From contig NC_092628.1 in NCBI RefSeq assembly GCF_039555335.1, forward strand, positions 99,405,893 through 99,469,892: a DNA stretch of 64,000 bases, given 5' to 3'. This stretch comes from Amphiura filiformis. Lineage: Eukaryota > Echinodermata > Ophiuroidea > Amphilepidida > Amphiuridae. Under the pieces are notes generated by a model. That model made no database searches. It was given only the letters and a program-made list of their open reading frames with translations, and was not told where the DNA came from. The position numbers and the translations under genes are program-made. Of this stretch, positions 47,735 to 59,234 are shown one piece after another (within the stretch, counting starts at the first letter, position 1; each line of letters opens with the position of its first letter).

Positions 47735-48099
47735 TTAAGGGGGTACTACACCCCTGTGGTAAATTTGTGACTATTTTTGCATTTTTCTCACAAAATAATA
47801 ACACACTGATAGCAAAAGTATATTATTGGGGTAAGGAATCCAATTATTACACTGAAATTCTAGTGAATCAAGACAAGCGCTTCAGTATATATGATAGGAA
47901 ACGAGGTACATCCTAGCGGTACCTTATTTCTTATCATAAATAACAAACCGCTTGTTTTGGGTCACTGAAATTCCAGTGTAGTAATTGGATTCCTTGGCCC
48001 TATAATATACATAACTTTTGTTACCACTGTGTTATTAGTTTTTGAGAAAAATGCAAAAATAGACGCAAATTTATCGAGGGGTGTATAGTACCCCCTTAA
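47735..48099. mobile_element. TTAA-flanked MITE, GGGGGTACTACACCCC family (copy 2)
   Basis: Element 47739-48095 with TTAA at 47735-47738 and 48096-48099. It shares the palindromic body with 26280-26639 (AGTGTAGTAATTGGATTCCT, AACCGCTTGT, TTGAGAAAAATGCAAAAATA). Copy 2 of the surrounding duplication lacks it. Confidence 0.9.
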
Positions 48100-48350
48100 T
48101 AAGCACCGATACAGAACATGATTGTTATAACATTGTTGATATCATGGAAATAATTACTGCTGTCAATCATTAAATCATCTTGTAGCATGGCTGTATTCAT
48201 TAAAGTTGTTTAATGATGCTTTTATAGTTTCATTCTTTGTCAAGAATACATTGATAACAAAATATTAAATGTATATAGAAAATGAAACAAAATTATTATA
48301 ATGACTATTGGTATTTCTCAGTAGGCTCATTAAATACCCAGTAACATTTT

Positions 48351-48490
48351 ACTCTCTCTCTCTCTCCCGCGCTTTCCCTCGTCCTCTTCCTAACTCTCTC
48401 TCTCTCTCTCTCTCTTCTCCCTCACCCTTTCCCTCCCTCGCTCTCCCTCGTCCTCTTCCTAACTCTCTCTATCTCTTTCTCTCTCCCCCA
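48351..48490. repeat. CT-rich microsatellite with a duplicated longer unit
   Basis: Runs of CTCTCT alternate with CCCTCGTCCTCTTCCTAACT, which occurs twice (about 48376 and 48446). The 89-codon plus frame here is a low-complexity artefact. Confidence 0.9.
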
Positions 48491-50154
48491 TCTTTCTTTC
48501 ATTCTCTTTTTGGAGGCAATGTCAAAATATTGTCTTGCTTCCGGATAAAGTATATTTGTCTTCAAGATTTTTTCTAAAGGAGTTAAAATCAATCGATGAT
48601 ATCTGGTAACTTTATTGTTTTTACGTGAATACATAGTTTTCTTACATGGCATTCCTTAATTTCATATAGGTTTTAAGGCAGAAGTGTGTAACACAATGAA
48701 TTGTTGAAAATTGAGGATAAAATGTAATTTTCTGAAAGTCAATTGAAGCCAATCGTGGCTAATTGGTCGTCATAATATTTTGAAACGATGATATTACATC
48801 TTGATATCAAAATACCTGGAGCCTTTTAAAATTTACACCTTAACGGATAAATTCCTAACACTACTAATTTGCATCTCAAATTGATTAATTTTAATCATGA
48901 TTGACAGAACGTGAAGATCATTTGACCTGATGTTCAACGAAACAACAAATCTCGAGTATTTCTAGCATTATATATCTTTTTCTGTATTGATACGCAAAGC
49001 TAATGCATATAGACACCGATCACGTTAAGCGACACGAGAGCCCACTATATGGCATTTTTAATGCAGATTAATCTGTTTCCAAATGCACTTAAAACAATCT
49101 CATATATAGTAAACAGAGGGTACAAAGTTTTCTTATTGACACAAAATACAAGCAACACAAAATAGTTCTGACAATTGTATTTATTTTATAGGAAATGTTC
49201 AGAGAATTTCAAAAAATTCATTTCATTTCAAGAACTGCAATTTTTACTTAAATTTTGTGATTAGTGACAAAACCATGTTGGGACACAGCTTCTTTAGTTT
49301 TTGGAGCACGCATAGGTTCACATATTTATGTTGGTATATGCATTGTAAATTGAGATTTACTACTGAATGTTGACAAATACAATAGACTTGTATGCAATAT
49401 GTCTCATATTTTCTATATTTTGATTAACTTAAAAAAAAAAGAAGTTGTGCTTTTTGAGGTAAAATCAAACAGAATTGAGATAAATATCACTGTTTCTCAT
49501 TTACCGTAGATTACAACCACAGCTGTGGTTCACAACTTACAGTGCAAAGTGATTTGGTGCTTCAGATCAATTTAGTTTCAGAATGTCGTGTAGATGGCCT
49601 CAGTATTTTCTGGGCGATTGGATAATCGACAAAACGCCAATGGAAATAGAGCGCTTGTTTGAGCAAATTATTTTCACTTTGATAACTGCCGCAAGAGCTA
49701 ATATTGTAGACATACATGTACGTTGGAGATAGGCATGATGTACAAAAGTATGTTACGGTACTTATACAACTGTTTACATTGTGATTACTAAGGAAACAGA
49801 CACAATTAAAGAGCACTTCTTTCAAGATTTAGCATCAGTATTACAATAGTACATTACTCGAATAAGTAAAGCAGAACATTAAAGACGATAAAGAGTATTT
49901 AGCTCACTTCTCCAATCCGTTATCTATTTGGTATCAGGGCAGGGTCTAGCCATGGGCTCGATTTAAACATATACAACTTTTAACTCTTGTTTGTCCTCCA
50001 AATTCCAAATATATAGAGATATTTGAGGTCATGTTCATTGAATACAGAAATATTATCCCTTTCTTTGTTCTCATGGAGGTTGACATTACTTGACTACTGA
50101 GAAGAGAAAGGAGTTGGTTAGGACATCAATGTTGCAAAATTTCATGTGACATAC

Positions 50155-50206
50155 CAGCACGTTCTTCTTATCAAATTCAATCTACGCATTTCCGCCATGC
50201 CAGACT
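50155..50206 (-). pseudogene. Small exon candidate, copy 1 (contains a stop)
   Basis: Paralogue of 54762-54813. The frame reads VWHGGNA then TAG then IEFDKKNVL, followed by a GTATGT donor. The surrounding 160 bp is far better conserved between duplication copies than the rest, but the stop suggests that this copy is inactive or that the segment is not coding. Confidence 0.3.
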
Positions 50207-52217
50207 CTCATTCAAAATGTATATTGACATTGGCAAAGCAGAAGGTAAAAAGAGCATTATATGGTAAAGTAAGGCGTGCAAGGGCTTGAAAATTTCATCA
50301 TTGTTATTAATAAAAATGTGATTTTAAATTCTTATTAGCAATATTAAATACCCTTTGCGGGACATAATAGTTCTTCATATGTAATCGGTAAATTGTAATG
50401 TGAATCATGGCTGATAATAATACATGTATTATCCAAAAACAAATAGTATTTGAATTTTAGAAGAAGAAATTATTACGACTTGTTACATTTCTAGCTACCA
50501 AATGCTAAAGTAAATACAAAGTAAAAAACTATAGCCTTAAATGCATTAATCTTGCGATGAGCTGATTACATCTCTAGGCTATTCTAAGCCTATTACATTT
50601 TGTTTTCATCAATGCCTCGGTTCCTTTTAAAAAACTATCATCACTTACGAAGCGTCATTTTTTTTGTTAGCAGATGAATTGATTGATATTATCTGCGCAG
50701 TCCACGCTCGGTTTAGTCGAAAATTTCCGTTAAGGCATGAACTTGTCTTTTCTATGAAAATCGCATTTCATAATTCATCACCTTTTTATATTTGCGTTTA
50801 AGTGATATGTTTCGTTATTAAAGTAATGCGCAAGTGAAACTATCGTTTTATACGATTAGGAAATCTAATATTTAGATTGGACTAATTCGATTGTCAATTT
50901 GGTTGTCAATTGTACGATTGTATTCCAAACTGTAATAGATAAAATAAAAGAACGCATGTAGCTGTTTTACATACGATTTTATCATAAAATAGGAAAGAGC
51001 AAGGCAATGCAGGACGATTAACAATGTCATTTATATAATATACAACAAAACGGAAACATAAAATGGCAACTTACACCAGTAATCATCTGACATGTCTGAG
51101 ACCAACAAAAACAAAACCCTAAAATAACCATTTTAGTTCATCAACACAGTCAGCTTTACTCGCATTGAAATCATGTGGTACACTTTATGGAAATATTGTT
51201 ACCAGCAAGTTTCAGCTAAATAGCTGTAAAACGTAGAATATTTTGTGGTTTTGCAAGTTTCGTAGCTAGCACTAAGGAGACATAAATTCTCAGAACTCCA
51301 GTAGATTGAGTAGTTGTTTTCAGGTATTCCTCTGATTATGCGAGGAGTCTAGGCAAAGACTTTTTCATTACTTTGATAAGTCTATGCTTTGATCACCAAT
51401 AGGCAGAAAACAGGCTACGCCGAAAGAAGTCGCAAAATAGAGTTAAATAATGGGATAAAAGAAGTATCCTGAATCTTGTCCAATCACACCACATGCCCTT
51501 TCCACCTGCTTTAATAAGTTTGATTAATTCACCTGTGGCGTTTTGTTTTTACGATTGTTTTTTGTATTGGTGCGGACTGGAACAAGGATATGGGCTAGGA
51601 ACCTTACACTTTACTGTGAACGATCATCAGTTGTTGGCTACTAAATAATACACGAGCCATCGCCTTAACATTCATTGTATCGTTTTTGTATAACATGGAA
51701 TTATGTTTAGCAATCGATATCATTACCCTTTTCAATGCTTGCATGTAAGCAAATAATATACACTCATGGTAACATGATACTCTTAATAATACTATGTGTA
51801 CTAAATGTGTTGTGGGTAGATTTCCCATTATGCATTTTTAAAATTACTGTTAGAATCTAACTTGTTGACAATGTTAAAATTTTATTAAAAAGGTTACATC
51901 CTGATACTCAAATTGATGAACACAATTCATTTAACTTGGATATATTCTATAGGCGATGAATGATATACAATAATAGCATCAAAACCATTTACAATGTGTA
52001 AAACATGATATCACATGAAAAGAAAAACATGAGACTTCACGGCTATCGCACATTCAATGTGTTACACTGTGCTATAACATAACGAATACTAAACAATTCA
52101 AAGAAAATGAAACAACTCGATGTTTCCATTTCATTTAATTCAAAATATTGGTAAAGAAAACCATACACATGATGTACAGACAGGTGAAACTTGATATTAG
52201 AACATCCTCCTTGCAAA

Positions 52218-52361
52218 TTAAAGGTATTTCGAAAGTATGTAGATCTGGAGCACGGGAGGTATGGGTAATGTATTGAACAGTTTTGCCGTTAACGAGTCGT
52301 CGTTATTGGTAAGGTGTATTTGAACTGGACATTTGGCACCTAGTTCACGAAATTTAATTTG
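52218..52361 (-). other. Conserved minus-strand frame shared by both duplication copies
   Basis: It reads QIKFRELGAKCPVQIHLTNN then DDSLTAKLFNTLPIPP. Copy 2 at 55557-55670 reads QIKLRELGAKCPVQIHLTIN then GNALGAKLFNTLPMP. A 40-bp core is identical and neither copy has a stop in it. An in-frame TAA lies just before in both copies and no acceptor is seen after it, so coding use needs another start. Regulatory conservation is an equal alternative. Confidence 0.3.
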
Positions 52362-52370
52362 TGAGTAACC

Positions 52371-52562
52371 TTATCTGCATCCTACCTCTGGGGGTCTGAG
52401 TTTCTTAATGGATCTAACATTGTATTGTAACTCACCATGTCTCCGATTGTAAACCCATGTATAAACAAAACATGTAAGTGATGCAATAGTATAGAACATA
52501 AAGAGAATTGCAATAGCGTAAATTAACTCGCAAGACACACCAAACCTAGCGCTGTTGTACAC
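52371..52562 (-). CDS. Possible exon with one transmembrane helix
   Basis: The frame encodes a hydrophobic run of about 24 residues (LIYAIAILFMFYTIASLTC, FVYTW) followed by basic YNRRHGELQY, as expected for a membrane helix with a positive-inside flank. After YNRRH the DNA has ATG/GTGAGT, a strong donor. The start in this frame is not ATG, so it would be internal. The paralogue at about 55690-55870 is disrupted by indels and stops. Unrecognised; could be chance hydrophobicity in AT-rich DNA. Confidence 0.3.
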   Translation of the reverse strand: MYNSARFGVSCELIYAIAILFMFYTIASLTCFVYTWVYNRRHGELQYNVRSIKKLRPPEVGCR

Positions 52563-53257
52563 AATGCGTCAGTAACCATATAGTACTAGATTATTTGCAT
52601 ACAATTTAAAATTGTCTCTTGATGAAACATGACTATAATATTAAAGAATGTGGAGAAAAATCCCAAAGAATAACGCGTGAACCGTGCGTACTACATTTTC
52701 TGACATTTGAACACTTGGCAATAATACTGTTCCGAATGTAGACGTAAGTGACATACTTTGAATTCTAACATCGTTTTAGTCTGAGTCTGTTTGTAAATGG
52801 CTCTGTTGCCATTTCATTACATTAACTTTTTTAAACAGGACTTTTAGATACAAAAATATGAGAAAATTACGAGAATTTCGAAAAATGTTAGCACAATATC
52901 CAAAGGTCTTGTGGTTCCTTAATTATTGTCCAAGGTTTTCTACATTTTGACCAAAAGGATTTTTCTATTCAAAGTTCTTTGTATACATAAGACTTTATTC
53001 GCCAAAATTTATGCTTTTTGAGGTAAAGTCAAAAAGTATCACCACAGATGTGGTATCACTGTGTCAATCACAGTATATCGGTGCTCTAGATCAATTTCGT
53101 TTCAGAACGTCATGTAGATGGCTGCAGTATTTTGTGTGCGATTGGATAAATTATGTTCACTTTTGAACACTGTCACACGGGCTAATATTTTGGACATACA
53201 TGTACTTTGAAGATAGGTAGGATGTACAAAAGTATTTAACGGACTACATGGACTGGT

Positions 53258-53297
53258 TACGGGTACACGAGTACACGAGTGCACGAGTACACGATTA
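53258..53297 (+). repeat. Short tandem repeat ACGAGTAC
   Basis: About five units of GTACACGA with one GTGCACGA and one GATTACG variant. Purine-rich sequence follows to about 53600. Confidence 0.7.
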
Positions 53298-54703
53298 CGG
53301 GGTTATGGTTAAGGGTACAAGATCGGAAGTGCGAAAACTTCCTTAAGGATATGACAACCATGACAACAAAACTGAGCAATAACAAAATGAAAACGGAAAA
53401 AAATGAAGAAGGAAAAAAAGAGGCTAATCAGGAAATGTAAGAAAACGGAAGGAAGCTAAAACATATGGGAACGGGATCAGATAAATAAATAACATGGAGA
53501 CGGGAAATCACATGCTAAGCAACAAATACAACAATGGGAACAAAATATGAAGCAAACAAAAAGACATGCTACAAAGGAAATGTAAAAAACAGATTTAGAT
53601 AAATAAAATTTAACTTTTCAATGATTCTACCTGTTCAGTGACTCCTCTTTGTTTTAGTAAACGCTTCAATTTACTCAGCTAGCGGGGGCCAGCTAGTTCA
53701 TTAGACGGGAATAATTTGAAAAGGAACTCGGCAATTTAGTATTACTTGTTTTTTTATTACGTCCACACATGAATATTGATAAAGATGTCGATATTAAGAA
53801 TTCCATTAGAGAAAGGGGAACTGATATAAGATTTTTTTAATGGCAAGTGAGTGACAAAAAGCACATAAACAGGTGAATAAAGAATACCAACATTACATAC
53901 GCATAGAATATTTGCGTAGGCGAGATATCAACTTTAATGCATATTGGTTCATAGTTATTTTACATTATTGCGATGCAAGCAGTATATGAAACGCTTGTAT
54001 TTTCTTTGCAAATACAATTCTAACTAGTAATGTTATGGTACCTTGTTGTCCTTGGTTACGATATGGTGAATAAAAGGTTTGTATTATTTGAGTAACAATA
54101 TCAATAATTTTAATTATTTATTGGATTTACTCATTTCAGCCCCAAGTCAAAACTAAAACGGCAAATTTAATATTCATCATGTTCAGCGAAGACTATTTTC
54201 TGATTGAAAATGTGTAAAATCCAAGATTGAATGCCTTGAATCGGCGGTGCGGTTCGCCTATATTTTTAGGTAGTATATGAATATGACATAAGCAATTCAA
54301 CTCTTTCAAAGATATAATACTTGAAGTTATTGCTCAACAAAGACACTTAATTTGGGACTATGTAACTATCGTGTCCCTCAGAAATGACTGTGAAGTTGAT
54401 GAAGAATGGCCAACCTTATCCCTAGTCTCTAACTTATCCCCTAGACCGAATAACGCGGTGTCGAACTAAATATCAATGTTTTCCAGATTCAGACTAACTA
54501 TATATTCAAAAAAAGATTGGCAACAAGAAGAAAAAGAAGAACATCTGGGCAGGGTCTAGCCATGGGCTAAATTGAAGCCTACACAACTTTTCCCTCATGT
54601 TATTTCCGTCAAACTCGAAATAAATATATATATATCAAGGTAATGTCCATTCAGAATTATTATCACTTTCTTTGTTCTCATGCAGGTCGACATTACTTGA
54701 CTA

Positions 54704-54813
54704 CTGAGAAGAGAAAGGAGTTGGTTAGGACATCAATGTTATATAATTTCATGTGACATACCAGCACGTTCTTCTTATCAAATTCAATCTTGGCATTTCC
54801 GCCATGCCAGACT
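54704..54813 (-). CDS. Small exon candidate, copy 2 (open) with a 58-bp intron
   Basis: On the minus strand 54813-54762 (52 bp) reads VWHGGNAKIEFDKKNVL and is followed at once by GTATGT. The next 58 bases (54761-54704) contain CCTAAC, a branch-point match, and end TTTCTCTTCTCAG. The exon ends in phase 0, so it could also join the terminal exon at 47058-46951. The block including the intron is nearly identical to copy 1, well above the flanks. Upstream the AG before the exon has only a moderate pyrimidine tract. No homologue is recognised. Confidence 0.35.
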
Positions 54814-56060
54814 CTCATTCAAAATGTAGATTGATAAGGGCATAGCATAAAGTAAAAAGATCATTATATGGTAAGGGCTATGAAATATTTATTTTATGTA
54901 AGGATTATCGTTATTAATAATAAAAAAATGATTTTAAATTCTTTGTATCAAGATTTCATACCCCTTTCAGGTAATAATGGTTAATATGTAATAGGCTTCA
55001 ACGTAAAATTATAATGTGAATCATGGTTGTTGATAATAATATTTTCCGAAAACAAATAGCATTTGAATTTTAGAAGAAGGAAAATAGGCAAAGACTATTT
55101 TCATTACTTTGATCAGTCTATGCCCATATGCTTTAACCAATTTGTTTTTACGATTGTTTTTATATTGATGTGGACTGGAACAAGGATTCTACATATAGGG
55201 CTAGAATCTTACACTTTACTTTTAACAACTTTGTTGTCGGCTACTAAGTAATGCACGAGCTGTTGCCTTAAAATTCATAGTTTTTGTATAAACATGGAAT
55301 TGTTTTAGCAATCGATTGAGCCTTTTCAAAGCTTGTATGTAACCGAATAATGAACACGCATGATAACATGATACTCTTTATGATGTATTAGTTACACCAT
55401 TTTGTACCCAAAATGATGACGTTAATTCATATAACATTCTACAGGCGATGAATACTATACAATAGTAGCATTACAACAATTTACAATGTGCAAAACATAT
55501 CACAAATGAAAACCTGCGAATTCACCGCTATTGCACACTCAATACCCTACACTGTGCTATAATATAGGCATTGGCAAAGTATTGAACAGTTTTGCCCCTA
55601 ACGCGTTACCGTTAATGGTAAGGTGTATTTGAACTGGACATTTGGCACCTAGTTCACGTAATTTGATTTGTGAGTAACCTTATCTGCACCCTACCCCTGG
55701 AGTCTAAGGTTTTTCTTAATGGATCTAAAATTGTTTTGTTACTCCTCATGTGTCCAATTGTATGCCCATATATAAACGAGACATGTAGTTTACGTGTATT
55801 AGTGATGTAATAGTATAGACAACAAGGTGAATTCAAGGCGACATGCCAAAACTGACACTGTTGTACACAGCGCTTGTGAAACCATAGAGTACCAGATTAT
55901 TTGCATATAATTTAAAAGTGACTCTTGTTGAAACATGACTATAATATAAAAGAATGTAAAGAATAATCCGAAACAATAATGCGTGAACCACGCGTACTAC
56001 ATTTTCTGATATTTGAACACTTGGACATAATACTGTTCAGATGTAATGACATACCGTACT

Positions 56061-57850
56061 CTTTCCGAGTACGTTCAAGATTTATTGAACAATAAACGTA
56101 ATGTGATAAGACTATTACAAGGAAGGGCTGAATAAGTCTCATCTGAAAGGAAATCACTCATTCTAGTTCTATTCCACTACTTAAATAGTGCGTGTGGTTC
56201 CACTAATACTCTATACTTTACGATGGATTGCAACAAGCTGTTTGATTACGTTTCTGGTAATGTTAGTGTCTTTATTTACAGTGCAATATTTCCCTTCTCG
56301 CTGATGTAGTGTTGTCGAATTGTAGGTTAAAGAAACAAATTGGTTTTTTTTATTATGAAATTCTTAACTGAATTTAAGAGACCAAATTGACTCAGATGAG
56401 TACAATTAGGATGCAATGGTAGTTCTTGATATTAGCTTTCAAATTGTGAGAATTCACCACCTTTGTTATTAACCACATGTGAAGCAATGAGGAATATGAG
56501 TACTTGAAACCTTTGCATCGTCACGTGGACGTGATAAAGTGAGGAAATTCGCAAGAATCGTGTGATTCGCACATCTGAAATTACCATACAACAAATATAG
56601 GCAGGTTGGAACCATAGGTTATCAGATTCTCTGATTTACAGACAGATTAGCAAATATCAAATACTCATGTTAAATTGGTCATACGCTTCAATCAAATAGT
56701 CACGATTTTATTTTTACAATATTTATTGGTCTGCCAGTAATTACAAAACGTTTATCTTAATTTTACTTTTTTTTATCATTTCATTTGAAGAAACGGCGAT
56801 GTTACAGTTACAAATCAAATGGCGTGTCATTATTTGGGCGAACTGGGGGCGTAACTTCTCTATTTTGAAATATATTGCTTAAAATGCACACGTCATGAAA
56901 TTATTGAATTACGTTATCTCTGTAATCGTCAATTTTTTGAAGGAGCAACTAAGTTTTGCAATATTTATACACCATAGTGACAAAGACGTCGTAGTACATT
57001 GTCAATATCTTTTAGGCATCTGATAAAACATCCTTTGTAATCCATAACCGTTGCATGTACACAAATTCAAAACTAGAAAAGCTTTGGAATGTAGGATCAT
57101 TATAGTACCGCTTTATTATTCCAAGAGAAACTAAGGGTTGTACGGTGTTGATATTACACAGCTACAAGTGTCTTCAGGTTTAATGTAACCTACTCGAGGT
57201 CATCTGGTTTTTAAGATTTTATCTTATTCTTTATAACGATAATGTATTCATTTTCCGGTCAAGAACTTGTACCTTAACATTGATTAAGCTTTATTGCGCT
57301 CTGATGGGTGTAAGCCTGGTAATGTATTTGGATTGATTTCTTTGTTTGGGAAAACAGGAAAAGGACATTTCCATTAGTCTTTAATCCATTGAAAACGATG
57401 TTCGACTCTTGTCTTGAAAATATTGCTCATTACGTTTATTATGATATCCGCTTTTTTCTCTTTAGACTAAGTATTTCTATGTTATAAAATTAAATGTTTT
57501 TACACAATGTGTTGTTCTATCTTTTAAATTTTTTGTAATTCTAACAAGGGAACAAGGGTTAAGAATGAGGTTCAAGTTTTAGGTTTCGGATAACATTAAG
57601 AATTCCATGTTCTTTAATTCGAATTAGGAAAAGAATTACATTAATGATTATGGCGTGTCTTATTCCTTGTTTCTCCCACGTAAGCATGGTAAGAAACATA
57701 CATTTTTGTATTTCCTTTACTTAAACATATCTTGAATGTATGGAAAATTAGACGGACCTTTTGGTCGGCTTTATATATAATGACATGTCTCACCAACGAC
57801 TAAACCAAAATGGATTTGTGTAAAGCTGATTATTAGCTACACATTATATT
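56061..57850. other. Intergenic sequence
   Basis: No gene or repeat recognised. A moderately G+C-richer patch at 56520-56600 has no open frame of note. Confidence 0.5.
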
Positions 57851-57884
57851 AGCCTTGACATTAAATATGGAATATTTGTTCACC

Positions 57885-58985
57885 AGGTGCCAAGACAAGT
57901 CTAAAATTGTCTGCATAAACCGCACGGGCTAAATATTAATTGAGGTGTTTCGGGAGATGGTGTAAAATCTATTTTAGAAAATGTGCTTTCCTTGAGTTAT
58001 TATGAGTTCATACTGTAATGAATTTGCCTAATTTTACGGATTTAAAGAGGCTGAAGATTGAGCTTTGTGACTGGCAAAATTTCGGAATTTATGCAACATT
58101 GTTCTGTTATTATCAACTATATTGGAGTTTGTGATCATATTTCCTAAACTTCGTCAGCAATTGGGGTTCATCAGAGCTGAAATGCACTTGTTATGTACCT
58201 GTTTTGTAAATTGGGGGGGTAAACATTAGAGCTGTATAACTGTATGTAGCTGGGAGGAAAGGCCGACGATCAATTGAAAATTTTGACCTTTCATGTTGAA
58301 GATATGGATTTTTTTAGGTGTTTTGGGAAAATCCATATCTTCAATAATAAAGTTTACTTCGAGTACTGTTAAATATCAAAAATATCAATTTTTAATCATT
58401 TGTCATAAAATATGTATTACATTGCGAATTTCAAAAAATCAAAATTATTTGATATCAGAAGGACATTCTACGTATTCAGAATGCAATTCGATATGTCTGA
58501 TGTGCTCTAATGTCTCACAATAAATACGGTCCAAACGTTCATACCCCACCCCTTAACGAGGATAAATTTGACGGGGGCAAAATTTCGGAATTTGGACAAT
58601 GTTGTACTGTTTTTATCACATTTATTGGAGTTTGAGGTGATTTTAAGAATTAAAAAATTTTTACAAAACATGTACATAACAAGTGCATTTCAGCTCTGAT
58701 GAACCCCAATTGCTGACGAAGTTTAGGAAATATGATCACAAACTCCAATATAGTTGATAATAACAGAACAATGTTGCATAAATTCCGAAATTTTGCCAGT
58801 CACAAAGCTCAATCTTCAGCCTCTTTAAATCCGTAAAATTAGGCAAATTCACTACCGTATGAACTCATAATAACTCAAGGAAAGCACATTTTCTAAAATA
58901 GATTTAACACCATCTCCCGAAACACCTCAATTAATATTTAGCCCGTGCGGTTTATGCAGACAATTTTAGACTTGTCTTGGCACCT
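57885..58985. mobile_element. Near-perfect 1.1-kb palindrome, CTGCATAAACC family (copy 2)
   Basis: Arms 57885-58210 and 58660-58985 (326 bp each, no indels) are reverse complements with only a few differences. Shared words include AGGTGCCAAGACAAGTCTAA, GGGAGATGGTGT and GGGGTTCATCAGAGCTGAAA. The 449-bp centre holds a TTAA half-element and a direct partial repeat of the arm (CAAAATTTCGGAATTT near 58580). The arms are related to 30835-31649. Confidence 0.95.
58235..58556. mobile_element. Half-copy of the GGATAGC-ACGTTT TTAA element (inside palindrome)
   Basis: GTATGTAGCTGGGAGG, GATCAATTGAAAATTTTGAC, GATATCAGAAGGACATTCT, TATGTCTGATGTGCTCTAA and CCAAACGTTC match the right half of 44193-44765. It ends next to TTAA at 58553-58556. 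The left terminus is missing. Confidence 0.75.
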
Positions 58986-59234
58986 CGTGAATATATCATT
59001 AGATTTATAACATTTACTTCGAGGACTGTTATATATCAAAAATGTGAAAAATATCAAATTTTTATAATTTGCCATAAAATTTGTATTATATCGTGAATTT
59101 CAAAAAATGAAAATTATTTGATATCAGAAAGACATTCTTCGTATTTAGAAGGCAATTTGGTATGTCTGATGTGCTCTCATGTCCCACAAAAAATACTGTC
59201 GAAACGCTCAAAACGCTCATTCCTGATCCCTTAA
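58986..59234. mobile_element. Second half-copy of the same TTAA element
   Basis: It starts abruptly at the palindrome edge with ATATCATTAGATTTATAAC, then TTACTTCGAGGACTGTTA, GATATCAGAAAGACATTCT and GTCCCACAAAAAATACTGT, ending at TTAA 59231-59234. Confidence 0.75.

Larger units (their letters stand above)
47225..52760. repeat. Large tandem duplication, copy 1
   Basis: Collinear but diverged relative to 52765-56060. Anchors: GTTTTAGTCTGAGT...TTTGTAAATGG (47239/52775), TTTCAGAATGTCGTGTAGAT (49575/53101), GGGCAGGGTCTAGCCATGGG (49938/54548), CATTACTTGACTACTGAGAA (50085/54690), GGCACCTAGTTCACG (52335/55644). It contains a TTAA element (47739-48095) and a CT-rich array (48351-48490) that copy 2 lacks. 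Confidence 0.8.
52765..56060. repeat. Large tandem duplication, copy 2
   Basis: Paralogue of 47225-52760 with the middle partly deleted and extra sequence at about 53260-54540 (GTACACGA repeats and a purine-rich tract). The ends match copy 1 (GCGTACTACATTTTCTGA(C/T)AT at 52687/55988). Confidence 0.8.

Noticed and set aside
48308..48577. 89-codon frame rich in Ser, Leu and Pro
   Set aside because: Translation of a CT microsatellite.
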